Assembly: GCF_001984175.1 (NCBI RefSeq)
Contig: NZ_MTQP01000062.1
Span: 124,001 to 188,000, forward strand
From: Saccharothrix sp. ALI-22-I
GTDB taxonomy: Bacteria; Actinomycetota; Actinomycetes; Mycobacteriales; Pseudonocardiaceae
Length of the DNA: 64,000 nucleotides
Reading direction: 5' to 3'
Shown one piece after another: positions 23,574 through 31,145 of this stretch; within the stretch, counting starts at the first letter, position 1; each line of letters starts with the position of its first letter. Position numbers and translations under genes: made by a program. The notes beneath the pieces were generated by a model. The model made no database searches. It saw only the letters and a list, made by a program, of their open reading frames with translations, and was not told the origin of the DNA.

Positions 23574-25439
23574 ATGAGCGTGCATCCCGTCGTCGCCGGA
23601 GTGACGGCTCGAATCGCCGCCCGCAGTGCCGCCGGCCGGTCCGCCTACCTCGAACGAATCGCTCAGGCCCACCAAGAGGGCCCCGCCCGTGGCGACATGG
23701 CGTGCAGCAACCTGGCGCACGGTTTCGCGGGGATCACGGGCGGTGACAAAGACCTCCTTCGGGCACTTCGCCGCCCGAACGTGGCGATCGTGTCCGCGTA
23801 CAACGACATGCTGTCCGCCCACCAGCCCATGCACGAGTACCCGGCGTGGATCAAGGACGCCGCACGTGCCGTGGGCGGCGTGGCCCAGTTCGCGGGCGGC
23901 GTGCCCGCGATGTGCGACGGCATCACCCAGGGCCGCGCGGGCATGGAGCTGTCCCTGTTCAGCCGGGAAGTGATCGCGATGTCCACCGGCATCGCGCTGT
24001 CCCACGAGATGTTCGACTCGGCGCTGCTGCTCGGCGTGTGCGACAAGATCACGCCGGGTCTGCTGATCGGCGCGCTGTCGTTCGGGCACCTGCCCGCGAT
24101 CCTGGTGCCCGCGGGCCCGATGAACTCCGGGCTGCCGAACTCGGAGAAGGCCCGCGTGCGGCAACTGTTCGCGGAGGACAAGGCGTCCCGCGAGGAGCTG
24201 CTGGAAGCCGAGTCCGCGTCCTACCACAGCCCCGGGACCTGCACGTTCTACGGCACCGCGAACTCCAACCAGCTCGTGGTCGAGGTCATGGGCCTGCACC
24301 TGCCGGGCGCGAGTTTCGTCCCGCCGGGCACCAAGCTCCGCAAGGCGTTGACCGAACAGGCCGCGCGGCGCGCGGTGGAGATCAGCCGCGGCGACGACTA
24401 CACCCCGATCGGTCACGTGGTGGACGTGAAGTCGGTCGTCAACGGCGTGATCGCGCTGCTGGCCACCGGTGGGTCGACCAACCACACCATGCACCTGGTC
24501 GCCATCGCCTCGGCCGCGGGCATCGAGCTGAACTGGGACGACTTCTCCGAGCTGTCCTCGGCGGTGCCGCTGCTGGCCCGCGTCTACCCGAACGGCTCGG
24601 CGGACATCAACCACTTCCAGGCCGCGGGCGGCGTGCAGTTCCTCGTCTCGACGCTGTTGGACGCGGGCCTGCTGCACGGTGACGTGCAGACCGTCGCCGG
24701 ACCCGGGCTGGACCGCTACCGGCAGGAGCCGGTGCTGGTCGAAGGCGTGCTGACTTGGCGCGATGGGCCCGGCCACTCGCTGGACACCGACGTGCTGCGG
24801 CCCGTGTCGGAGCCGTTCGCGGCCGACGGCGGCCTGCGGATGCTGTCCGGCAACCTCGGCCGCGCGGTGATCAAAGTGTCGGCGGTCAAGCCGGAGCACC
24901 GGATCGTGGAGGCGCCCGCGCGGGTGTTCACCTCGCAGGAGGGTTTCAGCGCCGCGTTCCAGGCGGGCGAGCTGGAGCGGGACGTGGTGATCGTGGTGCG
25001 CCAGCAGGGGCCGCAGGCCAACGGGATGCCCGAGCTGCACAAGCTCACCCCGGCACTGGGCGTGCTGATGGACCGGGGCTTCAAGGTCGCGCTGGTCACC
25101 GACGGTCGGATGTCCGGCGCGTCGGGCAAGATCCCGGCCGCCATCCAGCTCACCCCGGAGGCGGCCGTCGGCGGTCCGCTGGCCCGCGTGCGGGACGGTG
25201 ACGTGCTGCGGCTCGACGCCGAGACCGGCACGCTGGAGGCGTTCGTGGACCCGGCGGAGCTGGCCGGGCGCGAGCTGGTGGACTTCCCCCCGGACGCGCA
25301 GGCGTGGACCGGCACGGGCCGGGAGCTGTTCGGCGCGCTGCGCCGGGCGATCGGGCCCGCCGACCGGGGCGCGAGCGTGTTCGGACCGATCGCGGCCTCG
25401 CACTTCGAAGGCCAGCTCAACCAGGAGGTTTCCCGGTGA
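23574..25439 (+). CDS. edd: phosphogluconate dehydratase (Entner-Doudoroff)
   Basis: Dehydrates 6-phosphogluconate to 2-keto-3-deoxy-6-phosphogluconate with a [4Fe-4S] cluster. The 621-residue product starts MSVHPVVAGVTARIAARS and has the IlvD/Edd signatures CSNLAHGFAG, NDMLSAHQPMHEYP, AMCDGITQG, GLLIGALSFGHLP, TCTFYGTANSNQ, ATGGSTNHTMHL and GRMSGASGKIPAAI. HEYP and the NSNQ string distinguish Edd from IlvD. The start was chosen by homology; the frame is open 39 codons further up. The eda gene overlaps its stop by 4 bp. Confidence 0.95.
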   Translation: MSVHPVVAGVTARIAARSAAGRSAYLERIAQAHQEGPARGDMACSNLAHGFAGITGGDKDLLRALRRPNVAIVSAYNDMLSAHQPMHEYPAWIKDAARAVGGVAQFAGGVPAMCDGITQGRAGMELSLFSREVIAMSTGIALSHEMFDSALLLGVCDKITPGLLIGALSFGHLPAILVPAGPMNSGLPNSEKARVRQLFAEDKASREELLEAESASYHSPGTCTFYGTANSNQLVVEVMGLHLPGASFVPPGTKLRKALTEQAARRAVEISRGDDYTPIGHVVDVKSVVNGVIALLATGGSTNHTMHLVAIASAAGIELNWDDFSELSSAVPLLARVYPNGSADINHFQAAGGVQFLVSTLLDAGLLHGDVQTVAGPGLDRYRQEPVLVEGVLTWRDGPGHSLDTDVLRPVSEPFAADGGLRMLSGNLGRAVIKVSAVKPEHRIVEAPARVFTSQEGFSAAFQAGELERDVVIVVRQQGPQANGMPELHKLTPALGVLMDRGFKVALVTDGRMSGASGKIPAAIQLTPEAAVGGPLARVRDGDVLRLDAETGTLEAFVDPAELAGRELVDFPPDAQAWTGTGRELFGALRRAIGPADRGASVFGPIAASHFEGQLNQEVSR

Positions 25440-26074
25440 CCACGACCCCCTCACACGCCACGGCCGCGGATCTGCTGGCGCTGTCCCCCGTCATTCCGGT
25501 CGTCGTCGTGGACGACGCCGACCACGCCGTGCCGCTGGCCCAGGCGTTGCTGCGCGGCGGCATCCGCGTCATCGAACTGACCCTGCGCACGCCCGCCGCG
25601 CTGGCCGCGATCGAGCGGGTGGCGGCGGAGGTGCCGGGCATCGTGATCGGCGCGGGCACGGTGACCGCGCCCGAGCACGCCGAGCAGGCCGCGAAGGCCG
25701 GTGCCGCGTTCCTGGTGACGCCGGGCTCGACGGACCGGGTGCTGGACGCGGCCGAGGACACCGGGCTGCCGTTCCTGCCGGGCGCGGCGACCGTGTCGGA
25801 GGCGATGCGGCTGGCCGAGCGCGGGCTGACCTCGCTGAAGTTCTTCCCGGCCGAGGCCGCGGGCGGGGTGGACTACCTCAAGTCCATCGGCGGCCCGCTG
25901 CCCGGCCTGCGGTTCTGCCCGACCGGCGGCATCACGCCGGCGAGCGCACCGCGTTACCTGGCGCTGCCGAACGTCGGGTGCGTCGGCGGGTCGTGGCTGG
26001 CGCCGAAGGACGCGCTGGCCTCGGGTGACTTCGCGCGGATCGAAGAGCTGGCACGCGCCGCCGCCACTCTCTGA
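25436..26074 (+). CDS. eda: KDPG/KHG aldolase
   Basis: Splits 2-keto-3-deoxy-6-phosphogluconate into pyruvate and glyceraldehyde-3-phosphate. The 212-residue product has the class I aldolase signatures PVIPVVVVDDADHAVPLAQAL, GGIRVIELTLRTPAAL (glutamate E in VIELTLRT), GAGTVTAPEHAEQA, and the Schiff-base lysine in LTSLKFFPAEAAGG, followed by CPTGGITP. GTG start with GGAGG upstream overlaps the edd stop (GTGA). Together they complete the lower Entner-Doudoroff pathway; glucose-6-phosphate dehydrogenase is not in this window. Confidence 0.95.
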   Translation: MTTTPSHATAADLLALSPVIPVVVVDDADHAVPLAQALLRGGIRVIELTLRTPAALAAIERVAAEVPGIVIGAGTVTAPEHAEQAAKAGAAFLVTPGSTDRVLDAAEDTGLPFLPGAATVSEAMRLAERGLTSLKFFPAEAAGGVDYLKSIGGPLPGLRFCPTGGITPASAPRYLALPNVGCVGGSWLAPKDALASGDFARIEELARAAATL

Positions 26075-26085
26075 GTTTCGTGAAT

Positions 26086-26113
26086 GGGCGCCTCCTCTGA
26101 CGGGGAGGCGCCC
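26086..26113. terminator. stem-loop terminator after eda
   Basis: GGGCGCCTCC and GGAGGCGCCC form a 10-bp perfect stem with an 8-nt loop, 12 bp after the eda stop and between convergent genes. Confidence 0.75.
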
Positions 26114-26140
26114 GCTTCGTTGCCAGGAATGACTCTCAGG

Positions 26141-26797
26141 TCACAGCAAGTACGTCAGGGCTTCCGGGACCGAGTCGGCGACCGGCACGCCGGTCTGTTC
26201 GAGCACCTTGCGCGAGCTGGTGCCGGTGGCGACCAGGACGACCTGCGCGCCGACGTGCCGGGCGGCTTCGGCGTCGTCCACCACGTCGCCGATGAGCACG
26301 ACCTGGTGCGGGTGCAGCTTCAGCGCGTCGAGGTGTTCGGCGAGGTGTTCGGCCTTCGAACCGCCGCCGGTGGTGAGGCGCAGGCCGTCGACCCGGGTGA
26401 ACAGCTCCCCCAAGCCGAAGTCCGTGACCAGCGGGACCAGCTCGTCGTGGAACCACATCGAGAGCAGCGACTGGGTGTGGCGCAGCCGCCGGAGGTGGTC
26501 GGGCACGCCGGTGGCCAGGCCGCACAGGTCCAGCAGGGCGCGGTACTCGTCGTGGTAGAGCACGTCGATGAGGGCCCAGTCCGCTGTGGTCAGGTCGCGG
26601 TCGAGCAGGCGCTCGTAGCAGTCCTTGAGGGGGCGGCTGAAGACGTCACGCCAGTGGTCCAGGGTGACCGGCGGGCGGCCGAAGTGGCGGCAGACCCGGT
26701 TGACCGCGGCCAGGACCGCGTCGTTGTCGGCGAGCAGGGTGCCGTTCCAGTCCCAGACCACGTGTTCGGCGCTGATGTGCCCGGCCCCTATGCCCAC
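26141..26797 (-). CDS. HAD-superfamily phosphatase (phosphoglycolate phosphatase-like)
   Basis: A 218-residue HAD hydrolase. Motif I is WDWNGTLLADN, with the nucleophile aspartate in the DWNGT variant common in actinobacteria. Motif II lies around LLSMWFHDEL, the lysine motif III in TGGGSKAEHL, and motif IV is LIGDVVDDAEAARHVGAQ. The cap domain (residues ~25-85) is the helical C1 type. Substrate unknown; phosphoglycolate or a small sugar phosphate is typical. The GTG start at 26797 is the longest; it is divergent from the YqeB-like gene. Confidence 0.85.
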   Translation of the reverse strand: MGIGAGHISAEHVVWDWNGTLLADNDAVLAAVNRVCRHFGRPPVTLDHWRDVFSRPLKDCYERLLDRDLTTADWALIDVLYHDEYRALLDLCGLATGVPDHLRRLRHTQSLLSMWFHDELVPLVTDFGLGELFTRVDGLRLTTGGGSKAEHLAEHLDALKLHPHQVVLIGDVVDDAEAARHVGAQVVLVATGTSSRKVLEQTGVPVADSVPEALTYLL

Positions 26798-26853
26798 CCG
26801 CGCAGGGTACGACGATAGGTTGAATGTTCACTTTTCGGGGGAGGTAGTGCGGG

Positions 26854-27546
26854 ATGAACGCGCGACGAACCACGGTGATCGCCGAACCTCGTGGGCAGGT
26901 AGCGCTGGTGTCGGTCGGGTTCCCGGTGCTGGGCGCGGTCGTGGTGTGGGGCTTGAAGTCCATCGCCGGGTGGGTGGCCGGGCTGTCGTGGGCGCCGCTG
27001 CAGGGACCGTTCCGGTTGGTGGCGGACGTCCCGGAGCCTTGGGCGACGGTGGGTTCGGTGGCGGTCGGCGCCGTGCTCGGGCTGGTGGTGGCCGGGATCG
27101 CGGCGCACGAACGGCTGGTGGTCGAGGTGTTCAACGACGGTGTCGAGCTGTTGAAGGGCGGCAAGCACCGGAGCTTCGACCGGACGCTCGTGTCCGGTGT
27201 GTTTTTGGACGGCAAGAAGCTCGTGCTGCTCGGGGTGGACACCGGTGAGTTGGCCCGCGAGACCCACGACCTGAAGCCGGAGGAGCTGGCGGACGCCTTC
27301 CAGTCGCACGGGTACCAGTGGCTGGAGGACGGCGACCCGTACCGGGACCAGTACCGGCGGTGGGTCGACGGGACGCCGGACCTGCCGCCCGGGGCGAACG
27401 CGTTGTTGAAGGTGCGGGCCGAGGCGTTGCACAAGGATGACAACGACGACGCGGCCGAGCTGCGCGACGAGTTGAGCCGGCTCGGTGTGGTCGTGCGCGA
27501 GGAGAAGAAGCGCCAGTACTGGCGCCTGACCCGGCCACTGCACTGA
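26854..27546 (+). CDS. YqeB-like membrane protein with PH-type domain
   Basis: A 230-residue protein. Two TM helices lie near the N-terminus (VALVSVGFPVLGAVVVWGL and VGSVAVGAVLGLVVAGIAA), separated by an amphipathic segment. A PH-like beta domain follows (VEVFNDGVELLKGGKHRSFDR, LDGKKLVLLGVDTGELARE). The C-terminus has the family pattern HGYQWLEDGDPYRDQYRRW, PPGANALLKVRAEAL and RDELSRLGVVVREEKKRQYW. This layout resembles Bacillus YqeB, whose function is unknown. The assignment rests on remembered family pattern. Start follows GGGGGAGG. Confidence 0.65.
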   Translation: MNARRTTVIAEPRGQVALVSVGFPVLGAVVVWGLKSIAGWVAGLSWAPLQGPFRLVADVPEPWATVGSVAVGAVLGLVVAGIAAHERLVVEVFNDGVELLKGGKHRSFDRTLVSGVFLDGKKLVLLGVDTGELARETHDLKPEELADAFQSHGYQWLEDGDPYRDQYRRWVDGTPDLPPGANALLKVRAEALHKDDNDDAAELRDELSRLGVVVREEKKRQYWRLTRPLH

Positions 27547-27616
27547 GGCCGGTCACCGCACTGAGGCCGGCCCCGACGGTCGGCCCCGCCCCGTCCGACC
27601 TGACCGTCCGACCTGA
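27540..27616. repeat. two tandem duplications between the yqeB-like and recX stops
   Basis: GCACTGAGGCCGG (27540-27552), which contains the TGA stop of the yqeB-like gene, recurs at 27558-27570 (18-bp period). CCGTCCGACCTGA at 27591-27603 recurs exactly at 27604-27616, followed by a third diverged unit that holds the recX stop. The whole 73-bp convergent gap is built of these repeats. Confidence 0.8.
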
Positions 27617-27619
27617 CCG

Positions 27620-28207
27620 TCAGTCCTGGGTCAGGTCGTCCAGGGTGGTGGTGTCTTCGCCCGCACGCCGGAGTTCTTCGCGCACCACGCGGTAGGCCAG
27701 GCCTTCCGCGTAGCCCTTCCGGGCCAGGGCGGAGACCAGGCGGCGGATCTTGGTGGTGTCGTCCAGGCCGCCCATGGTGCGCAGCTTCTTGCGCACCAGG
27801 TCCCTGGCCCGGTCTTCTTCCGCCTCGTCGTCCACCGCCGCGACGGCCTCGGCCGCGATCTCGTCCGCCACGCCCTTGCGGCGCAGTTCCATGGCCAGGG
27901 CCCGACGGCCCAGACCCTGGTAGGTGTGCCGTGAGCGGACCCAGACCTCGGCGAAGGCGGCGTCGTCGATCAGGCCCGCCCGGTCGAACTTGGCCAGCAC
28001 CAACTCGGCGGTCTGCTCGCTGATGCCCTTGCGCAGCAGGGCGTCCTTCAGCTCCACGCGCGTTCGGGCCCGGGCGGTGAGCAGCGCGTAGCAGATGTCC
28101 GTCGCCTTGCGCTGCTCCTTCGCAGGGTCGACCGGGCGCGGCTCGGTGTCGTCCTCGGCCGAAGGGTCGCGGGACAACCCGCGACCACGGCCACCTCGTC
28201 CTGCCAT
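27620..28207 (-). CDS. recX: recombination regulator RecX
   Basis: Binds RecA filaments and dampens their activity. The 195-residue product has three-helix RecX repeats: AKEQRKATDICYALLTARARTRVELKDALL, VLAKFDRAGLIDDAAFAEVWVRSR and ALARKGYAEGLAYRVV. The first 30 residues are a charged Gly/Arg-rich extension (MAGRGGRGRGLSRDPS). It starts 6 bp after the recA stop and is surely cotranscribed. Its stop lies in a tandem-repeat gap with the convergent neighbour. Confidence 0.95.
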   Translation of the reverse strand: MAGRGGRGRGLSRDPSAEDDTEPRPVDPAKEQRKATDICYALLTARARTRVELKDALLRKGISEQTAELVLAKFDRAGLIDDAAFAEVWVRSRHTYQGLGRRALAMELRRKGVADEIAAEAVAAVDDEAEEDRARDLVRKKLRTMGGLDDTTKIRRLVSALARKGYAEGLAYRVVREELRRAGEDTTTLDDLTQD

Positions 28208-28213
28208 GCCAGG

Positions 28214-29257
28214 TTAGAACTCGACCGGCGCCGCGGCGGTCTCCTCGGCGTCGAGCGTGGCGCCGATGCCCAACTTGTCCTTGATCCGCTTCTCGATCTC
28301 GTTGGCCACGTCCGGGTTCTCGCGCAGGAACTTGCGCGCGTTCTCCTTGCCCTGGCCCAGCTGGTCGCCCTCGTAGGTGTACCAGGCGCCCGACTTGCGC
28401 AGGATGCCCTGGTCGACGCCCATGTCGATGAGCGAACCCTCCCGGCTGATGCCCTGGCCGTAGAGGATGTCGAACTCGGCCTGCTTGAACGGCGGGGCCA
28501 CCTTGTTCTTCACGACCTTGACCCTGGTGCGGTTGCCGACCGGCTCGCCGCCGTCCTTCAGGGTCTCGATGCGCCGCACGTCCAGCCGCACCGACGCGTA
28601 GAACTTCAGCGCCTTGCCACCGGTCGTGGTCTCGGGCGAGCCGAACATCACGCCGATCTTCTCGCGCAGCTGGTTGATGAAGATCGCGGTGGTGTTGGAG
28701 TTGCTGAGCGCACCGGTGATCTTGCGCAGCGCCTGGCTCATCAGCCGGGCCTGCAGACCCACGTGGTTGTCGCCCATCTCGCCCTCGATCTCGGCGCGGG
28801 GCACCAGCGCCGCCACCGAGTCGATGACCAGGATGTCGAGCGCGCCGGAGCGGACCAGCATGTCCGCGATCTCCAGCGCCTGCTCGCCGGTGTCGGGCTG
28901 CGAGACCAGCAGCGCGTCGGTGTCGACGCCCAGCTTCTTCGCGTAGTCCGGGTCGAGCGCGTGCTCGGCGTCGATGAACGCCGCGATACCGCCGCCGCGC
29001 TGGGCGTTGGCCACGGCGTGCAGCGCCACCGTCGTCTTACCGGAGGACTCCGGGCCGTAGATCTCGACCACGCGGCCGCGGGGCAGGCCGCCGATGCCGA
29101 GCGCCACGTCGAGCGCGATCGCGCCGGTGGGGATCACCTGGATCGGGGCGCGGGCCTCCTCGCCGAGCCGCATGACCGAGCCCTTGCCGAACTGCTTGTC
29201 GATCTGGGCCAGGGCCAGTTCGAGGGCCTTGTCCCGGTCGGGTGCCTGGGGTGCCAT
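28214..29257 (-). CDS. recA: recombinase RecA
   Basis: DNA strand-exchange ATPase and SOS co-protease. The 347-residue product has the Walker A motif GPESSGKT at residues 68-75, Walker B LDILVIDSVAAL, loop L1 EGEMGDNHVGLQARLMSQALR and loop L2 INQLREKIGVMFGSPETTTGG. The MAW-type C-terminal domain ends acidic (DAEETAAAPVEF). There is no intein insertion, unlike M. tuberculosis RecA. A LexA box lies ~135 bp upstream. recX follows downstream and the DUF3046 gene is immediately upstream. Confidence 0.99.
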   Translation of the reverse strand: MAPQAPDRDKALELALAQIDKQFGKGSVMRLGEEARAPIQVIPTGAIALDVALGIGGLPRGRVVEIYGPESSGKTTVALHAVANAQRGGGIAAFIDAEHALDPDYAKKLGVDTDALLVSQPDTGEQALEIADMLVRSGALDILVIDSVAALVPRAEIEGEMGDNHVGLQARLMSQALRKITGALSNSNTTAIFINQLREKIGVMFGSPETTTGGKALKFYASVRLDVRRIETLKDGGEPVGNRTRVKVVKNKVAPPFKQAEFDILYGQGISREGSLIDMGVDQGILRKSGAWYTYEGDQLGQGKENARKFLRENPDVANEIEKRIKDKLGIGATLDAEETAAAPVEF

Positions 29258-29391
29258 CTGGAGTCCACCTCGGAGTGTCTTGGGGTCGCTGTGCGATGTC
29301 GGGGCCGACGTTACGGGTGGGGTCCGACATTTTTAGGCGGGGACCAGGTCACCTGCGGGGTGTCGTCACCCGGTCGTGTCGGGGAGTGTAG

Positions 29392-29407
29392 CCGAACAGG
29401 TGTTCGA
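29392..29407. promoter_or_regulatory. LexA (SOS) box upstream of recA
   Basis: CCGAACAGGTGTTCGA matches TCGAAC-N4-GTTCGA in 11 of 12 fixed positions. It lies 135 bp upstream of the recA start, just after the DUF3046 stop, so recA-recX are induced independently of the upstream gene. Confidence 0.85.
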
Positions 29408-29428
29408 CCACCTGGTCGACACGCCCGG

Positions 29429-29623
29429 TCACCGCCGCTGCTCCGGCACGTCGAAGGCGTCGCAGACGGCCAGCCAGATCTCCTTGGCCGGCACCCCCGC
29501 CTCCAACGCCTGGTCGGGCGTGCGCCCGCCCAGCGCCGACAGCACGTGGTCATTGGCCACCATCTCCGCCCTGACCTGGCCGAACTCGTTCGCCATCAGT
29601 TTGCGGAACATCGTGATGCGCAT
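29429..29623 (-). CDS. DUF3046 family protein
   Basis: A 64-residue protein, MRITMFRKLMANEFGQVRAE followed by RTPDQALEAGVPAKEIWLAVCDAFDVPEQR. DUF3046 proteins of 60-70 residues are encoded immediately upstream of recA in many actinobacteria (Rv2738c in M. tuberculosis); their role is unknown. The ATG follows CTGGAGGGG closely. It is separated from recA by the SOS box, so it may be regulated differently. Confidence 0.88.
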   Translation of the reverse strand: MRITMFRKLMANEFGQVRAEMVANDHVLSALGGRTPDQALEAGVPAKEIWLAVCDAFDVPEQRR

Positions 29624-29633
29624 CCCCTCCAGG

Positions 29634-30095
29634 TTATCGCGCCGCCTTCCACGCCGGACTGTCGACGTAGTGGTTGTCGAACCGGTCCTGCGAGTCGCGG
29701 ATCTCCTGCGGGCTCGCCTCGCCGCGCTGCACGCGGTCGAGCAGCCGGTAGTAGTCGAACCGCCCCATGCCGGGCGTGAAGACGAACAGGACGTCGGCGT
29801 CGGCGCCCTTGAGCGCGCCGAACGCGTGCGGCATACGTGGCGGCACGACCAGGAAGTCGCCGCGCTCCAGGGTCACCACGTCCTCGTCCAGCAGTACCTG
29901 GAGCGTCCCGTCGAGCACGAAGAACAGCTCCGAGGCGCGGGTGTGGAAGTGCGGCGGCGCGCCGTCCGAGCCGTCGCGGAAGGTGGACCGGTTGCTGGTC
30001 AGGCCGTCGAGGTCGGCGAGGAGGGTGACGACGGCGGCGGGGTCGGCGGCGAGCTTTTCGGCCTGGTCGGCTCGGACGAGCAGGGTGTTTTCCAT
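29634..30095 (-). CDS. cupin domain protein
   Basis: A 153-residue single cupin. Motif 1 is PPHFHTRASELFFVLDGTLQVLLDEDVVTLERGDFLVVPPRMPHAF, carrying the two histidines and the glutamate expected to bind a metal, with motif 2 around MPHAFGALKGADADVL. The start MENTLLVRADQAEKL was preferred over an earlier in-frame codon 12 residues upstream. Activity unknown: dioxygenase, isomerase or sensor. It is divergent from a LysR regulator over 71 bp with LTTR-like sites, so it is the likely regulated target. Confidence 0.85.
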   Translation of the reverse strand: MENTLLVRADQAEKLAADPAAVVTLLADLDGLTSNRSTFRDGSDGAPPHFHTRASELFFVLDGTLQVLLDEDVVTLERGDFLVVPPRMPHAFGALKGADADVLFVFTPGMGRFDYYRLLDRVQRGEASPQEIRDSQDRFDNHYVDSPAWKAAR

Positions 30096-30139
30096 GTGGT
30101 CGAGATTCGTCGCCCGGAGGACCCCGAACAACGACGAAG

Positions 30140-30154
30140 ATCGGATAGAACGAT
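30140..30154. promoter_or_regulatory. ATC-N9-GAT LysR-type binding site
   Basis: ATCGGATAGAACGAT, 12 bp upstream of the LysR start, fits the classic ATC-N9-GAT site. A second inverted repeat, TTCGTCG (30106-30112) and CGACGAA (30132-30138), lies between it and the cupin gene. These would be the recognition and activation sites of the adjacent LysR protein. Confidence 0.55.
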
Positions 30155-30166
30155 AACCTCCGTGTT

Positions 30167-31006
30167 ATGGAACGGCGTGACCTGGAGGTCTTCCTGACGC
30201 TGGCGGAGGAGCTGCACTTCAGCCGCACCGCCGAACGCCTGCGCGTCTCCCAGGCGCGGGTCAGCCAGTCCGTCAAGCAGCTGGAACGCCGCATCGGCGC
30301 GCCCCTGTTCGAGCGCACCAGCCGCCGGGTCGCGCTCACCCCCATCGGCCGCCGCCTGCGTGACGACCTCGCGCCCGCCTACCAACAGATCGTGGACGGC
30401 ATAACGCGCGCTGTGGAGGCCGCGCGCGGGACTGCTCTGCTGCGCGTCGGGTTCGAGGCGCCGGCCATCGCCGACCTGATCACGGACGTCCTCGACACCT
30501 TCCGCGCCCGCCACCCGGACAGCGAGGTGCGCGTCCGCGAGGCCCCGTTCACCGACCCGTTCTCGCTGCTCAGGGCGGACGAGGTGGACGTGCTGGTGAC
30601 CCTGTTCCCGGTGGACGAGCCCGATCTCACGTCCGGTCCGGTCGTGTTCGAAGAGCCCTTGGTGCTCGCCGTGTCGGACACACACCCGTTCACACGGCAG
30701 AAGTCCGTGACCCTGGAGGACCTGGCCCGCGCCACGGTCTTCAAGGCCGCCTACTGGAGCGACACGACACCGACCGGCGCGCCGATCAAGCGCGGGCGGG
30801 ACCTCACGACGTTCCAGGAACTGCTCACCGCGATCGCCAACGGCGAGGGTGTCTGCCCGCTGGGCGCGCACGCCGTCGGCTACTTCACCCGCCCGAAGAT
30901 CGTGTTCCTGCCGCTGGTGGGCGCCCCGCGGCTGGCGTGGGGCATGGTCTGGCGCAACGCGGGCGAAACGGTCCGGGTGCGCGAATTCGCCGCGGCTGCG
31001 CGCTAA
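30167..31006 (+). CDS. LysR family transcriptional regulator
   Basis: A 279-residue LTTR. The winged helix-turn-helix is at residues ~1-60 (RRDLEVFLTLAEELHFSRTA, LRVSQARVSQSVKQLERRIG, LFERTSRRVALTPIG). A type-2 periplasmic-binding-like effector domain follows (LLRVGFEAPAIADLITDVL to LVGAPRLAWGMVWRNAG). Divergent from the cupin gene, which it probably controls, with palindromes between. The effector is not deducible. Confidence 0.92.
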   Translation: MERRDLEVFLTLAEELHFSRTAERLRVSQARVSQSVKQLERRIGAPLFERTSRRVALTPIGRRLRDDLAPAYQQIVDGITRAVEAARGTALLRVGFEAPAIADLITDVLDTFRARHPDSEVRVREAPFTDPFSLLRADEVDVLVTLFPVDEPDLTSGPVVFEEPLVLAVSDTHPFTRQKSVTLEDLARATVFKAAYWSDTTPTGAPIKRGRDLTTFQELLTAIANGEGVCPLGAHAVGYFTRPKIVFLPLVGAPRLAWGMVWRNAGETVRVREFAAAAR

Positions 31007-31015
31007 CCTCGACGT

Positions 31016-31141
31016 GTGCTGTTGTTGCAGGAAGACCCCACGGGCATGTCGTCGCCGATCGTCACGATCGCGGCGATCGCCGCCCTCGTCGCGGCGATCG
31101 TCGTGGGCCTGCGCGCGCTTTGGTACAACCGCAAGCGCTGA
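31016..31141 (+). CDS. 41-residue single-TM small protein
   Basis: GTG-started frame of 42 codons, 9 bp after the LysR stop. The product is MLLLQEDPTGMSSPIVTIAA, then one TM helix continuing IAALVAAIVVGLRALW and a basic YNRKR end. Hydrophobic core plus positive-inside tail is typical of a real small membrane protein. There is no clear ribosome-binding site; ATG at codon 11 is an alternative. Function unknown. It ends 4 bp before the convergent MFS stop. Confidence 0.5.
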   Translation: MLLLQEDPTGMSSPIVTIAAIAALVAAIVVGLRALWYNRKR

Positions 31142-31145
31142 CAGG

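Noticed and set aside
26085..26115. Transfer-messenger or other RNA gene near the eda stem-loop
   Set aside because: A single 10-bp stem between convergent genes is adequately explained as a terminator.
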